Assembly: GCF_000422765.1 (NCBI RefSeq)
Contig: NZ_KE383917.1
Location: forward strand, 1 to 64,000
Direction: 5' to 3'
DNA length: 64,000 bases
Source of the DNA: Neptunomonas japonica DSM 18939
GTDB lineage: Bacteria; Pseudomonadota; Gammaproteobacteria; Pseudomonadales; Balneatricaceae
The first letter of the stretch is position 1, and the number at the start of each line of letters is the position of its first letter. The notes beneath the pieces were generated by a model, which saw only the letters and a program-made list of their open reading frames with translations, was not told the DNA's origin and searched no databases. Below are positions 22,660-30,145 of this stretch, piece by piece. The position numbers and the translations under genes are program-made.

Positions 22660-23151
22660 ATGATTGAACGAACAGCAGAAGGATATGCGCGAGCAAAGTG
22701 GGAATGCCGACCAATGAAACTGCCCAACGGTCGCAATCTTACACCCACAGAGGCTCGTACTGTTTTATGCCGAATGGGTGGACTTTCTCAGAAAGAGGCA
22801 GCTCAAGAGATGCATTGCAGTAAAAGCAACATCGTTCAAATGTGGCAGTCCATCTACTTCAAAACCTCCACCAGCGATGTGGTACTTGCTATCAACTCAT
22901 TAATGGATCTTGGAGCGCTTCACCGTCTTGGTTTGATTCTGATTATGAGTTTTACCTGGTTAACGCTTCCAGCCCTGCAAATAGACGCTGACGCCGATAT
23001 TGAACTAAGCCGCCGCACTCGTACCAGTCGACGTACAAGAACCACCAGCAGAACACGAAACACACGCTTAGACGATATTGAAAAGCTGGTGGGTGATGCT
23101 GTTTACGACCTCTATAACGGTTCAGATTTTGGAGCCTCTTATGCTGCCTGA
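22660..23151 (+). CDS. First PL gene: helix-turn-helix, membrane span and Arg-rich segment
   Basis: This 163-residue protein starts MIERTAEGYARAKWECRPMK. Residues 30-65 hold a LuxR-like helix-turn-helix (LSQKEAAQEMHCSKSNIVQM). Residues 85-105 are hydrophobic (LGLILIMSFTWLTLPAL). Residues 116-135 are an arginine-rich run of SRRTRT-type repeats. As the first gene after PL it occupies the slot of lambda N, and the Arg-rich run could be an RNA-binding motif, but the membrane span is unlike N. Its function is not known to me. Confidence 0.68.
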   Translation: MIERTAEGYARAKWECRPMKLPNGRNLTPTEARTVLCRMGGLSQKEAAQEMHCSKSNIVQMWQSIYFKTSTSDVVLAINSLMDLGALHRLGLILIMSFTWLTLPALQIDADADIELSRRTRTSRRTRTTSRTRNTRLDDIEKLVGDAVYDLYNGSDFGASYAA

Positions 23152-23299
23152 ATACTTCGCTCTACTTATGTTTGGATTTGGTTTTTTAGCGCTGGTGGTT
23201 GTGTGCATCCCGGTTACTGCTGTGATTCATGGCGTTATTCAGTATCACCACGGCGCGCCTTTTGTTGCATCCGTTATGCACTGCTTGAGGAACTTTTAA
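23141..23299 (+). CDS. 52-residue membrane protein
   Basis: The ATG at 23141 follows GGAG by six bases and overlaps the end of the upstream gene. The product (MLPEYFALLMFGFGFLALVV) is almost wholly hydrophobic at its N-terminus, with one or two membrane spans, and ends HCLRNF. Its stop overlaps the next start as TAATG. The size and topology resemble early phage membrane peptides, but no family is recognised. Confidence 0.6.
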   Translation: MLPEYFALLMFGFGFLALVVVCIPVTAVIHGVIQYHHGAPFVASVMHCLRNF

Positions 23300-23577
23300 T
23301 GATCGGCACACATACAACAGCACGTTTAGTCTGCCTACCTTCAAGCACTCTTATGTGCAATGTGACTTATAGCGTCACTGATCGTATGGGTGGCCAGTAT
23401 GGGTGCGGCCAAACCGTCGTTGACCTTATCTCAATAAAAACACCTTCAGGCATAAATTTGCTGGATAAAGTCCCAGCTACAGAGCGCCTGATATTAGAAA
23501 TGGGCCTATACGAAAGAGAAGCCCGCAAAGTATTTGATGAAACTCAACCCAAAAAGGAAGGAACCGAACAATGCTAA
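23299..23577 (+). CDS. Unrecognised early phage protein
   Basis: This 92-residue protein starts [20 protein letters not shown]. It is coupled to the upstream membrane peptide by TAATG and overlaps csrA by seven bases. It contains a strand-rich central part ([20 protein letters not shown]) and a helical C-terminus. I see no known motif. Confidence 0.6.
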   Translation: MIGTHTTARLVCLPSSTLMCNVTYSVTDRMGGQYGCGQTVVDLISIKTPSGINLLDKVPATERLILEMGLYEREARKVFDETQPKKEGTEQC

Positions 23578-23801
23578 TTCTTACTCGTCGTGTTGGTGAA
23601 ACGTTAATGGTAGGTGATGAGGTGACCGTCACTGTGTTGGGCACTAAGGGCAACCAAGTGCGTATTGGTGTTAATGCTCCTAAAGATGTTGCTGTGCACC
23701 GTGAAGAGATTTATGAGCGCATTCAGGCTGAGAAAAACACTGAAAGCAAAGCTGGTCCAGATGGCGACAATCTTCGCGTTGAAAGCGGTAGAGGCGAATA
23801 A
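23571..23801 (+). CDS. csrA: Phage-encoded CsrA-family RNA-binding regulator
   Basis: This 76-residue protein opens with [20 protein letters not shown], the nearly invariant CsrA/RsmA start, including Leu4 and Arg7 used in RNA binding. [16 protein letters not shown] contains the second binding Arg (in HRE). CsrA dimers bind GGA motifs in mRNA leaders and change translation or stability. The C-terminal 20 residues are an acidic extension beyond the usual 60-residue core. Expressed from PL, it could redirect host carbon and biofilm regulation during early infection, or control phage mRNAs (inference). Confidence 0.92.
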   Translation: MLILTRRVGETLMVGDEVTVTVLGTKGNQVRIGVNAPKDVAVHREEIYERIQAEKNTESKAGPDGDNLRVESGRGE

Positions 23802-23803
23802 CC

Positions 23804-24079
23804 ATGGCCCTAACAGTCAATCAGCGTAAGAAGAAACAGCGTGATGGCGAAAGAGAGCACCTTGAAGCAGTCGGCGCAAAGGCTTTCAACATGGATATGT
23901 TCCGTGGCACTAGCGACGCACTAGCCAGAATTAAAGAAGCTGGTGGCTATGAGCAAGATGCTGAAGTCCTAACAGTGCTTATTCACAGCATGGACGCGTG
24001 GCTTGATTGTGACAAGTCACGTTTTGATGAATTAGTAAGCCTTGAAAGCTTGCGGAAGATGGGGGTTATTGCAGCATGA
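23804..24079 (+). CDS. Unrecognised early phage protein
   Basis: This 91-residue protein starts MALTVNQRKKKQRDGEREHL. A basic N-terminus is followed by helical segments (TSDALARIKEAGGYEQDAEV). It is two bases after csrA and overlaps the DUF3850 gene by four bases. Phage early regions often carry similar small proteins with a basic head, without known role. Confidence 0.6.
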   Translation: MALTVNQRKKKQRDGEREHLEAVGAKAFNMDMFRGTSDALARIKEAGGYEQDAEVLTVLIHSMDAWLDCDKSRFDELVSLESLRKMGVIAA

Positions 24080-24342
24080 AAAAGCACCACCTAAAAACAG
24101 ACCCGCAAATATTTCAGCAAAACCTTGCGGGGCTTAAGCCCTTTGAGATTCGCCTTAATGACCGTGATTTTGCTGTAGGTGACATATTGGTTCTTCAAGA
24201 AACCACCACTACAGGCTTCAGAATTCAAGAAGGTGCACCGCTTGAGTATACCGGTAGCGAGTTAGTAACAGAGATTACATCGATCGTGTCCGGCTACGGT
24301 CTTTCTGATGGGTGGGTAGTTATGGGAGTAAAGCCAGCATGA
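24076..24342 (+). CDS. DUF3850 (PUA/ASCH-like) protein
   Basis: This 88-residue protein has the DUF3850 pattern: HHLKTDPQIF, GLKPFEIRLNDRDFAVGDIL, VLQE, and the C-terminal LSDGWVVMGVKP. The family has a PUA/ASCH-like beta barrel that probably binds RNA or nucleotides, and is common in phages and plasmids. It overlaps both neighbours by four bases. Confidence 0.85.
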   Translation: MKKHHLKTDPQIFQQNLAGLKPFEIRLNDRDFAVGDILVLQETTTTGFRIQEGAPLEYTGSELVTEITSIVSGYGLSDGWVVMGVKPA

Positions 24343-24473
24343 ACTACGCCATATTCAACCAGGACGGAAAGCCTATCGGTAATATCAGCTCCCTTCGCAT
24401 GACCAAAGAAGCAGCTAAGTCTCTTGTGGTTCAGTGGTTCGGTGTAGGTAGTTCAGTGAGGATTGTGAAATGA
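24339..24473 (+). CDS. 44-residue early phage protein
   Basis: A 44-codon frame (MNYAIFNQDGKPIGNISSLR onward) starts on an ATGA overlap with the DUF3850 stop. Its own TGA overlaps the ATG of the DUF2786 gene. The amphipathic composition and the exact coupling on both sides support expression. Function unknown. Confidence 0.65.
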   Translation: MNYAIFNQDGKPIGNISSLRMTKEAAKSLVVQWFGVGSSVRIVK

Positions 24474-25177
24474 GCGACGAAAAGATTTTATCGCGCATAA
24501 AAAACCTTCTAGCAATGGCGGGCGATCTATCTAGCCCGAACGAGGCAGTAATTGCAGCAAGGCGTGCGCGTAGCTTGATGGATAAGCATCAGATCTCTAA
24601 AAAAGATCTGCTAAAGGCTGAAGGTATGGTGTTTGGAGAAACGACTGGGCACAAGCAAACAAAAAACAAGCCTTCCTGGTTAGCGCAGATAGCCGCCAGC
24701 ATTGCTTACTTGAATGACTGTGAATGCATCACGCAGCGGAGCGGGTTTGTTTCATTTAATTTCAGAGGATTTAAAGCAGACGCTGTTGTGGCTAAGCATA
24801 TGCACGATTACATAGTAGAAGCGTGCGAGCGATTGCTAGAAAAAACAGAAATAACAGGCCGCTCAGAAAGAAATTTCTACCGCTTAGGTTTTGCCGATGA
24901 GATCGCTCGCAGAATACTTGCAATAGTAAAAGACAGAGAAAAAATCATAACTACAGATGGAAAATCTTTAGTCATATGCAAGAAAGAATTAATCAAAGCC
25001 CATTTTGAGCCAGTAAAAATCGCAGCAAGGCCGCGCATAAGAACACCCAGCTGGCAAGAGCAGGCTGCTGCAAGCAAAGGGCACGCAGATGCCCAAAAAG
25101 TAAGCTTAGATGCGCAGCTTTCTAGTAGAGATCCGCAGTGTGGCATTGATAGCAATCTAGGTGAGATGAGCGCATGA
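24470..25177 (+). CDS. DUF2786-domain phage protein
   Basis: This 235-residue protein begins with the DUF2786 signature: KILSRIKNLLAMAGDLSSPN, EAVIAARRARSLMDKHQISK. A middle domain (KPSWLAQIAASIAYLNDCEC, then FRGFKADAVVAKHMHDYIVE) is conserved in phage and plasmid relatives. The C-terminal tail is Gln/Ala/Ser-rich and probably disordered. Function is unknown for the family. Confidence 0.78.
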   Translation: MSDEKILSRIKNLLAMAGDLSSPNEAVIAARRARSLMDKHQISKKDLLKAEGMVFGETTGHKQTKNKPSWLAQIAASIAYLNDCECITQRSGFVSFNFRGFKADAVVAKHMHDYIVEACERLLEKTEITGRSERNFYRLGFADEIARRILAIVKDREKIITTDGKSLVICKKELIKAHFEPVKIAARPRIRTPSWQEQAAASKGHADAQKVSLDAQLSSRDPQCGIDSNLGEMSA

Positions 25178-25767
25178 ATAATTCAGATGAGGTATTTGGC
25201 GCTGTATCGGTTTATGGAAACCGTGGCGCTAACCAGTCTGCAGAACTACCTGTGAAAACAACACAAGATGACTTGCTGCACTATGAGCTGTTAACTCTGG
25301 CTACATATGAATCATCCGATATTGAAGATGATTCTATCGAGGTATGCGGAGAAGACGCTAATGGAAATGAAGGATGCTGGACTGTATCAATAACTCAGCT
25401 CGCTAGATTGGCATGTGGGCGCATTAATCAACAAGGACTACGCGTCAAAGAGCTAGAGGCTCATCTATTTGCGGTCACCGAATCACTTAAGAACTTTACG
25501 CATGCCGCTAAAACTGGTGAAGGCTTAATGCAAGCGGTTATGTCTGCTGAGACTGTTTTAGAGTCTACGCCAAAGCAGAGCCTTGAAAGTGTTACTCGAG
25601 CAGGAAGTCTGGACCTAAAGGCGCGGGTGGCCGGGTTTGAAGAATTATGGAAAGAGGTCAGTGCAAATGCTGTAGTCGGCTTGAGTTATGCAGCTATTAG
25701 CGGTGCTGATTATGAAGCGATGAGTAAATTCGCTAAAGAAACTCTAGAGCAGGAGCTTAAATCATGA
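25174..25767 (+). CDS. Unrecognised early phage protein
   Basis: This 197-residue protein starts MNNSDEVFGAVSVYGNRGAN. The N-terminal half is acidic. The middle has a helical coiled-coil-like part (LRVKELEAHLFAVTESLKNF) of the type seen in phage Ea22-like proteins. It is coupled to its neighbours by four-base overlaps. No motif allows a functional call. Confidence 0.58.
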   Translation: MNNSDEVFGAVSVYGNRGANQSAELPVKTTQDDLLHYELLTLATYESSDIEDDSIEVCGEDANGNEGCWTVSITQLARLACGRINQQGLRVKELEAHLFAVTESLKNFTHAAKTGEGLMQAVMSAETVLESTPKQSLESVTRAGSLDLKARVAGFEELWKEVSANAVVGLSYAAISGADYEAMSKFAKETLEQELKS

Positions 25768-25958
25768 GCCATACACCTAAAGGCTCTATGTGTGCCGCTT
25801 GCACTAAGGCTAATGATAATTGCAGCGACCTACCGTTCTCAGATATGCGAGTAATCGAAAAAGTTAAGCCTGGTATTAAAGTTGTGCGCTGTACTCATTT
25901 TGAATCTACAGCAGAGCGTTGCGATGACACTCCTGACATGTTCGGGGGTGAGAAGTGA
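25764..25958 (+). CDS. Unrecognised Cys-rich small protein
   Basis: This 64-residue protein (MSHTPKGSMCAACTKANDNC) has CAACTKANDNC and a later C-THF...C, a possible metal site. It overlaps both neighbours by four bases. Many lambdoid early regions carry similar small Cys-rich proteins of unknown function. Confidence 0.58.
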   Translation: MSHTPKGSMCAACTKANDNCSDLPFSDMRVIEKVKPGIKVVRCTHFESTAERCDDTPDMFGGEK

Positions 25959-26206
25959 AGCAAACAACTCTTATGGCATTCTCTGATGGATTTGGATGCA
26001 TGGCTGTAACTGATGTGGAAAAAACAGATCAGGAAATCGTACAGCTATTAAATGACGAAAGCCCTTGGGAAGTTATTGATGGTATCGACAATCTCCCCAA
26101 AGGCCATTATCTAGTAACCGTTGAATATTGGTGGGAAGACAATTTTCCAGAAGCCGGTTGCAGCCTGATATCAGAGGTTTCTACCTATGAAAAAGCGAAT
26201 CATTAA
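25955..26206 (+). CDS. Unrecognised small protein with GTG start
   Basis: The GTG at 25955-25957 overlaps the upstream TGA, giving 83 residues (MKQTTLMAFSDGFGCMAVTD). The protein is acidic and Trp/Tyr-rich near the end (YLVTVEYWWEDNFPEAG). Its last seven codons overlap the next small gene in another frame. No family recognised. Confidence 0.55.
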   Translation: MKQTTLMAFSDGFGCMAVTDVEKTDQEIVQLLNDESPWEVIDGIDNLPKGHYLVTVEYWWEDNFPEAGCSLISEVSTYEKANH

Positions 26207-26285
26207 AAGCATGGATCAGCTGTATTTGTTAGAGCAGCCAAAGCGTAAAGCTAAAAAGAAACCAGCGGGAGATAAGAAGTCATGA
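26187..26285 (+). CDS. 32-residue Lys-rich peptide
   Basis: A 32-codon frame (MKKRIIKSMDQLYLLEQPKR onward) overlaps the end of the previous gene and is coupled to the next by ATGA. Eleven of the 32 residues are Lys and three are Arg, so it may bind nucleic acid or be a translated linker. Support is the coupling only. Confidence 0.5.
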   Translation: MKKRIIKSMDQLYLLEQPKRKAKKKPAGDKKS

Positions 26286-26803
26286 GTTCAACTTTAATTT
26301 ATGCGGTTAAGCAGGATGAAGAGCCAATCTCAATAGGCGAATGCCGCAACGCATTTCGTGGCGCCATGTATGTTTGGAACGATATTGCTAAGCGCTATTT
26401 CGGCCTTGAGAGCTTCCCGCACTTTGATGAAGACATGCAGCGCCGAGTATGGAACGCTGGAAACGAGAAGCCTTTAACCACTGCTGAGCTAATAGTTCTT
26501 GCGTCAACTATGGATAAAGCGATTGTAGATAAAGCTGGAATCGATGGCTTACTCACTGCTTTTAAAGAATATGGCGAAAATAATGAGAACTCCTCTATTT
26601 CAGATCAGGCAGACCTGATCAAGAAAAGCTTAGACAGTATTCCAGATGGCTATTCGATTGCCTGGATACAAACCTCTGTATGTGGCGACTACTGGTTCGG
26701 CGAATGGGATGAAGAAAAGGAAATATACACATGTGATTTATCTCAGTCTTTCGAGGTCATGCAGCAAGCAAAAGAAGTTGAAGAGTACGGGAAGGAATCA
26801 TGA
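26282..26803 (+). CDS. Unrecognised early phage protein
   Basis: This 173-residue protein starts MSSTLIYAVKQDEEPISIGE. The segment FRGAMYVWNDIAKRYFGLES and the block FDEDMQRRVWNAGNEKPLTT are distinctive, but I cannot place them in a family. The C-terminus is acidic. It is coupled on both sides by ATGA overlaps. Confidence 0.58.
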   Translation: MSSTLIYAVKQDEEPISIGECRNAFRGAMYVWNDIAKRYFGLESFPHFDEDMQRRVWNAGNEKPLTTAELIVLASTMDKAIVDKAGIDGLLTAFKEYGENNENSSISDQADLIKKSLDSIPDGYSIAWIQTSVCGDYWFGEWDEEKEIYTCDLSQSFEVMQQAKEVEEYGKES

Positions 26804-26964
26804 CCGCGTTTACGGTCCGGTTTTATCACAATGGTAATCTTGAAAGCTATTGGCAAGGCGAGGCATACGATGAGCTAAGGGCGCTAGCTACCGCTTTAGA
26901 CAAGATAAACGTTGCACTATGGGGTGTTGATTCAGGGATGAAAGTTGAGATTGAGCGCAATTAA
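26800..26964 (+). CDS. 54-residue early phage protein
   Basis: A 54-codon frame (MTAFTVRFYHNGNLESYWQG onward) starts in an ATGA overlap with the previous stop. Alternating hydrophobic strands and one helix (YDELRALATALDKI) give it a small alpha-beta look. Function unknown. Confidence 0.6.
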   Translation: MTAFTVRFYHNGNLESYWQGEAYDELRALATALDKINVALWGVDSGMKVEIERN

Positions 26965-26993
26965 AAACGTTATGAGCGATAAGTGAGGTAGGT

Positions 26994-27362
26994 ATGGGCG
27001 AGCAAAGCTTTAAAGAATACACCGAGTCCGAAGAGTGCAAATCCATAGTTTTTCAAATTAGCGAACAGCAGAAAGTAGAGCGCCAAGAGAATCAAAAGAT
27101 TCTAAGCCAAGTAAAAGACATGGTTTCAGCTAAAGACTTTTTAAACATAACTGAAGAGCTTTCAGAAGGTGGCTTTACAGACCAGTTTGAAATTGTTTCT
27201 CAGCCTACTGGTGATATTCAAGACTGTGAAGAAGGCTTTGAGCATGGTTATCGGCATGTTAACCAAGTATGCAATGGTGGCTATTCAGGCGACGACTATG
27301 CAGGTGATGTTTATATTCCAGTTTCAATAGACCGCTGGTTTAAATTCTCATACAGCATGTAA
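26994..27362 (+). CDS. Unrecognised early phage protein
   Basis: This 122-residue protein starts MGEQSFKEYTESEECKSIVF. It has a helical acidic N-terminal half (EQQKVERQENQKILSQVKDM) and a Gly/Tyr-rich C-terminal part (YSGDDYAGDVYIP). It has its own leader with AAGTGAGGTAGGT before the ATG, a sequence repeated before the next genes. Confidence 0.55.
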   Translation: MGEQSFKEYTESEECKSIVFQISEQQKVERQENQKILSQVKDMVSAKDFLNITEELSEGGFTDQFEIVSQPTGDIQDCEEGFEHGYRHVNQVCNGGYSGDDYAGDVYIPVSIDRWFKFSYSM

Positions 27363-27384
27363 GCAAGCGATAAGCGAGGTAAGT

Positions 27385-27600
27385 ATGGCAAAAAAACATT
27401 TCAAAGTAATCGGTGTTGATTGCAGGAATCAAGGACAAACCGAATTTGAATACTCTCATCAAGCGGCCTGTGGGTATGTGAGAAAAGAAGTAACTACCGA
27501 TGGCGACCAGGTTGATTGTTTTTATTGCTTACGATCAGAAGGAATGAAGCATTATCACCAGATTAATGCAGCTCTAACTGACTCTCAAGGGTGCTACTGA
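27385..27600 (+). CDS. Unrecognised Cys/His small protein
   Basis: This 71-residue protein starts MAKKHFKVIGVDCRNQGQTE. It contains C-GYVRKEV and CFYCLRSEGMKHYH, a possible zinc site. The ATG follows AAGCGAGGTAAGT, a near copy of the leader before 26994. The stop codon lies in the loop-side arm of a small hairpin (27590-27605). Confidence 0.58.
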   Translation: MAKKHFKVIGVDCRNQGQTEFEYSHQAACGYVRKEVTTDGDQVDCFYCLRSEGMKHYHQINAALTDSQGCY

Positions 27601-27643
27601 GCACCAAGTAACAACCCTGTTCGCGGGCTCTGTCCCGCGCAAC
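27590..27643 (+). other. Two adjacent hairpins upstream of xis
   Basis: GGTGCT/AGCACC (27590-27605) spans the stop codon of the upstream gene. CGCGGG/CCCGCG with flanking GTT/AAC (27619-27643) follows. Neither has a T tract, so they are not standard terminators. They sit just before xis-int and could affect RNA processing or readthrough into those genes. Confidence 0.55.
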
Positions 27644-27684
27644 GAAGCGTTAAGCAAAATACCAGTTATTGAAGTGAGGTAATT

Positions 27685-27900
27685 ATGGCAAAGCTACTAG
27701 AAACAGACGCATTTCGTCGCCGTTACTTTGAGAGCAAAGGCCCAACAGATGACGAACTAGAACAAGCGGTCGAGTCTGGAACAATGCGCGGCACTATCGT
27801 TTGTGGGAAAGTCTGGATTGCTGATGATGCTCTATACAACAAAGAGCCGTGGCAACCAGAGAAGAAAAGCAGAAACCCGTTATTAAGAGCTGTTAGTTAA
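27685..27900 (+). CDS. xis: Probable excisionase
   Basis: This 71-residue protein starts MAKLLETDAFRRRYFESKGP. The pattern of a short winged-helix (RRRYF..KGPTDDELEQAVES, then G.VWIADDAL) resembles phage excisionases of the AlpA/Xis size class. It ends nine bases before the integrase gene, the usual place for xis. It would bend DNA at attR/attL and steer recombination to excision. Confidence 0.68.
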   Translation: MAKLLETDAFRRRYFESKGPTDDELEQAVESGTMRGTIVCGKVWIADDALYNKEPWQPEKKSRNPLLRAVS

Positions 27901-27909
27901 GGAAGAGTT

Positions 27910-29070
27910 ATGGCTAAGACATTGTATTTTAATGGCGTTCCACTGGCTGAGAATCTGCTTCAAGATAACAGGAAGCGTGAAGGCCGGTGGCGTTATCGCT
28001 GGCCTGATGGTTCTCTTCAGAACTTTGAAGCCAAAACGGTACAAGAAGCCAACAATTTTGCAATGGAAGCCAATCAGCAGCGCGAGAAATTAGCTGATCC
28101 GGCCATACCTGAAAACGCTTGTGAGTTTTGGGCAGAAAAATACATTACTCACCGTGAAGCTATCGACCCTAATTTAGTAAATAAAGCCGCATGGAAAACC
28201 AGAAACCGTTCAGCAATACGTGAATTTTCAAAAGAGTTCGCCGGGGTTCCAATTTACCACCTATCGTTAAAACATATACGCCCTTGGTGGGACTCGCTAA
28301 CAGGTAACGCTCAGCGTAATAAGAAATCAGAGCTAAATAGATTCTGCAATCACCTGATAGCTGAAGAAGTAGCAAACAATTTACAGCCGCACCCTTTCAA
28401 CCTGTTAATGATGCGGCCTGCTGGGGCTAAACTACGCCCACGCATGACGCTTAAAGAATATTGGACAATCTATAACGCTGCGCCTGAAGTCGGCTTGGAT
28501 TACATTCAAGATGCTATGGCACTCGCTTTACTTACATTTATGCGCCGTGCCGACCTCTGCGCCCTACGCTTTGATGAACACTCGGACGGCGAAAGTCTAT
28601 GGAAGCTAATTAGTAAATCAACAGCTCAGGGCAAGCCACGCCGCTTAAGGTGGTTATTCAGTCAGTGGCCTGAACTGAGAAGCATTGTTTCACGGTGCAG
28701 AGAGAAATCAATGCGCCACCAGCGGTGCCCTTTCCTGCTGTCTCATATGTCAAAGCGTTCTGTTATGGGTGATGTGAAAATCCACCAGCACCAAATACTA
28801 CCAGACAGACTTTCTGATGATTTCGCTTTAGTGCGGGACCACACCGGTATATACAACAAATTACCTAAAGCTAATCGCCCAGGGTTACATGAAGTTCGCT
28901 CTCTTGGTTCGCATCTTTATGAAGACGAAGACGACCAAACAAAGCTTATGAATGCTATGGCCCACAGTGATATTGAAATGACTAAGCATTACCAGTCAGG
29001 TCACAAGATAGAAGATATTGAAATAGGAATTGAAGAGTTGAGTTTAAAGAAATTAGGAGGAAGCTTTTAA
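27910..29070 (+). CDS. int: Tyrosine integrase
   Basis: This 386-residue site-specific recombinase has an N-terminal arm-binding region (1-60), a core-binding domain (about 65-165) and a catalytic domain. Visible active-site residues are Arg212 in LLTFMRRADLCALR, a likely beta-hairpin Lys near 236, His327 and Arg330 in LHEVR, His352 in MAHSD and the nucleophile Tyr361 in KHYQ. It sits beside the tRNA-Val gene and should integrate the phage at the tRNA 3' end. It lies at the far end of the PL transcript. Confidence 0.95.
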   Translation: MAKTLYFNGVPLAENLLQDNRKREGRWRYRWPDGSLQNFEAKTVQEANNFAMEANQQREKLADPAIPENACEFWAEKYITHREAIDPNLVNKAAWKTRNRSAIREFSKEFAGVPIYHLSLKHIRPWWDSLTGNAQRNKKSELNRFCNHLIAEEVANNLQPHPFNLLMMRPAGAKLRPRMTLKEYWTIYNAAPEVGLDYIQDAMALALLTFMRRADLCALRFDEHSDGESLWKLISKSTAQGKPRRLRWLFSQWPELRSIVSRCREKSMRHQRCPFLLSHMSKRSVMGDVKIHQHQILPDRLSDDFALVRDHTGIYNKLPKANRPGLHEVRSLGSHLYEDEDDQTKLMNAMAHSDIEMTKHYQSGHKIEDIEIGIEELSLKKLGGSF

Positions 29071-29246
29071 TGAGCGACAAGCTAGAGCCTATTATAACGG
29101 GCGATTTTCATTGCGACCCTTCTTGCCCATTTATGGCTGATGGCGGTAGTGAAAATATTGATGGATTATGTAAACGTGACAACAAGCCGCTTGATTGGTA
29201 TGACTACTATATAGCGCACTGCTTAGAAGGAGATGGTTTTGAGTGA
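29070..29246 (+). CDS. 58-residue Cys-rich protein after integrase
   Basis: A 58-codon frame (MSDKLEPIITGDFHCDPSCP onward) begins in a TAATG overlap with the integrase stop. Four Cys (CDPSC, GLC, HC) could form a metal site. It is the last phage gene before the attachment site. Coupling is the main support. Confidence 0.55.
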   Translation: MSDKLEPIITGDFHCDPSCPFMADGGSENIDGLCKRDNKPLDWYDYYIAHCLEGDGFE

Positions 29247-29338
29247 AGCTGATGACAAAAACGAGCACTTAAGCCGTGTCCCGTTCGTGTCCCTGCGGTG
29301 TCCCGATAGTGATTACTTACTGTCGAAACCCTGTAATT

Positions 29339-29415
<77 letters not shown>

Positions 29416-29429
29416 AAAGTGTGGTGCGT

Positions 29430-29457
29430 ATTATAGTGATGCGGGAGGCGGACGCAA
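29430..29457 (-). promoter_or_regulatory. Promoter of tRNA-Val
   Basis: On the minus strand TTGCGT (29452-29457), a 16-base spacer and a perfect TATAAT (29430-29435) lie 14 bases upstream of the tRNA. Confidence 0.88.
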
Positions 29458-29485
29458 GTGCTTCTTTTCACTTTTCATCTTTTTT

Positions 29486-30127
29486 TTATACGATGTCATT
29501 TTCAATAGCATATTTCGCCAAACCTGCAGCGGTTTGTATATTTAATTTCTGTTTTATATTCTGGCGATGCGTTTCAACCGTGCGCACCGAAATATCAAGC
29601 TCACGCGCTATATCTTTATTACTGCCACCTTCTGCTAATAGCTTAAGTACTGTTTCTTCTCGCTTTGTCAGGTTCGGGCGCGAGTCGTCTGTCACTGAGT
29701 GGCGGCGCCCTGAATCAAAATGTTTTACCAGCGTTTCTGATGCACGTGAGCTAAAATAAGTCCCGCCTTGATGTACCACTTCAATCGCTTTTACGAGCTC
29801 TTCAGAGGATACATCTTTCAACACATAACCTGCCGCACCGGATTGAATCAGTTGCAAAATATATTCACGGTTTTCATGCATTGATAGTATCAACACCCGA
29901 AAATCCGGAAAGCGTATTTTAAGCTCTTTAGTCGCTTCTAAGCCGTTCATGACCGGCATAGAAACATCCATCAAGACAACATCTGGCGTTAGTGCTTCTG
30001 CAAGTTCTAATGCCTCAAGACCATTGTTTGCTTGGCCTACTACTTCTATACCCTCTTGGCTGGATAAACAGGCGTTTATACCGTCCAGTACTAAGGGGTG
30101 ATCATCTACCAGTAAAACCCGTATCAT
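29486..30127 (-). CDS. NarL/FixJ-family response regulator
   Basis: The ATG at 30127 with GGGGA five bases upstream gives 213 residues (MIRVLLVDDHPLVLDGINAC). The receiver domain has Asp8/Asp9, phospho-acceptor Asp54 in VVLMDVSMP and Lys in GYVLKD. The C-terminal LuxR-type helix-turn-helix reads LTKREETVLKLLAEGGSNKD, then VRTVETHRQNIKQKL. It follows the sensor kinase gene with an 18-base gap and forms a two-component operon with it. The target genes are not evident here. Confidence 0.92.
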   Translation of the reverse strand: MIRVLLVDDHPLVLDGINACLSSQEGIEVVGQANNGLEALELAEALTPDVVLMDVSMPVMNGLEATKELKIRFPDFRVLILSMHENREYILQLIQSGAAGYVLKDVSSEELVKAIEVVHQGGTYFSSRASETLVKHFDSGRRHSVTDDSRPNLTKREETVLKLLAEGGSNKDIARELDISVRTVETHRQNIKQKLNIQTAAGLAKYAIENDIV

Positions 30128-30145
30128 CCTATTCCCCAAACATCT

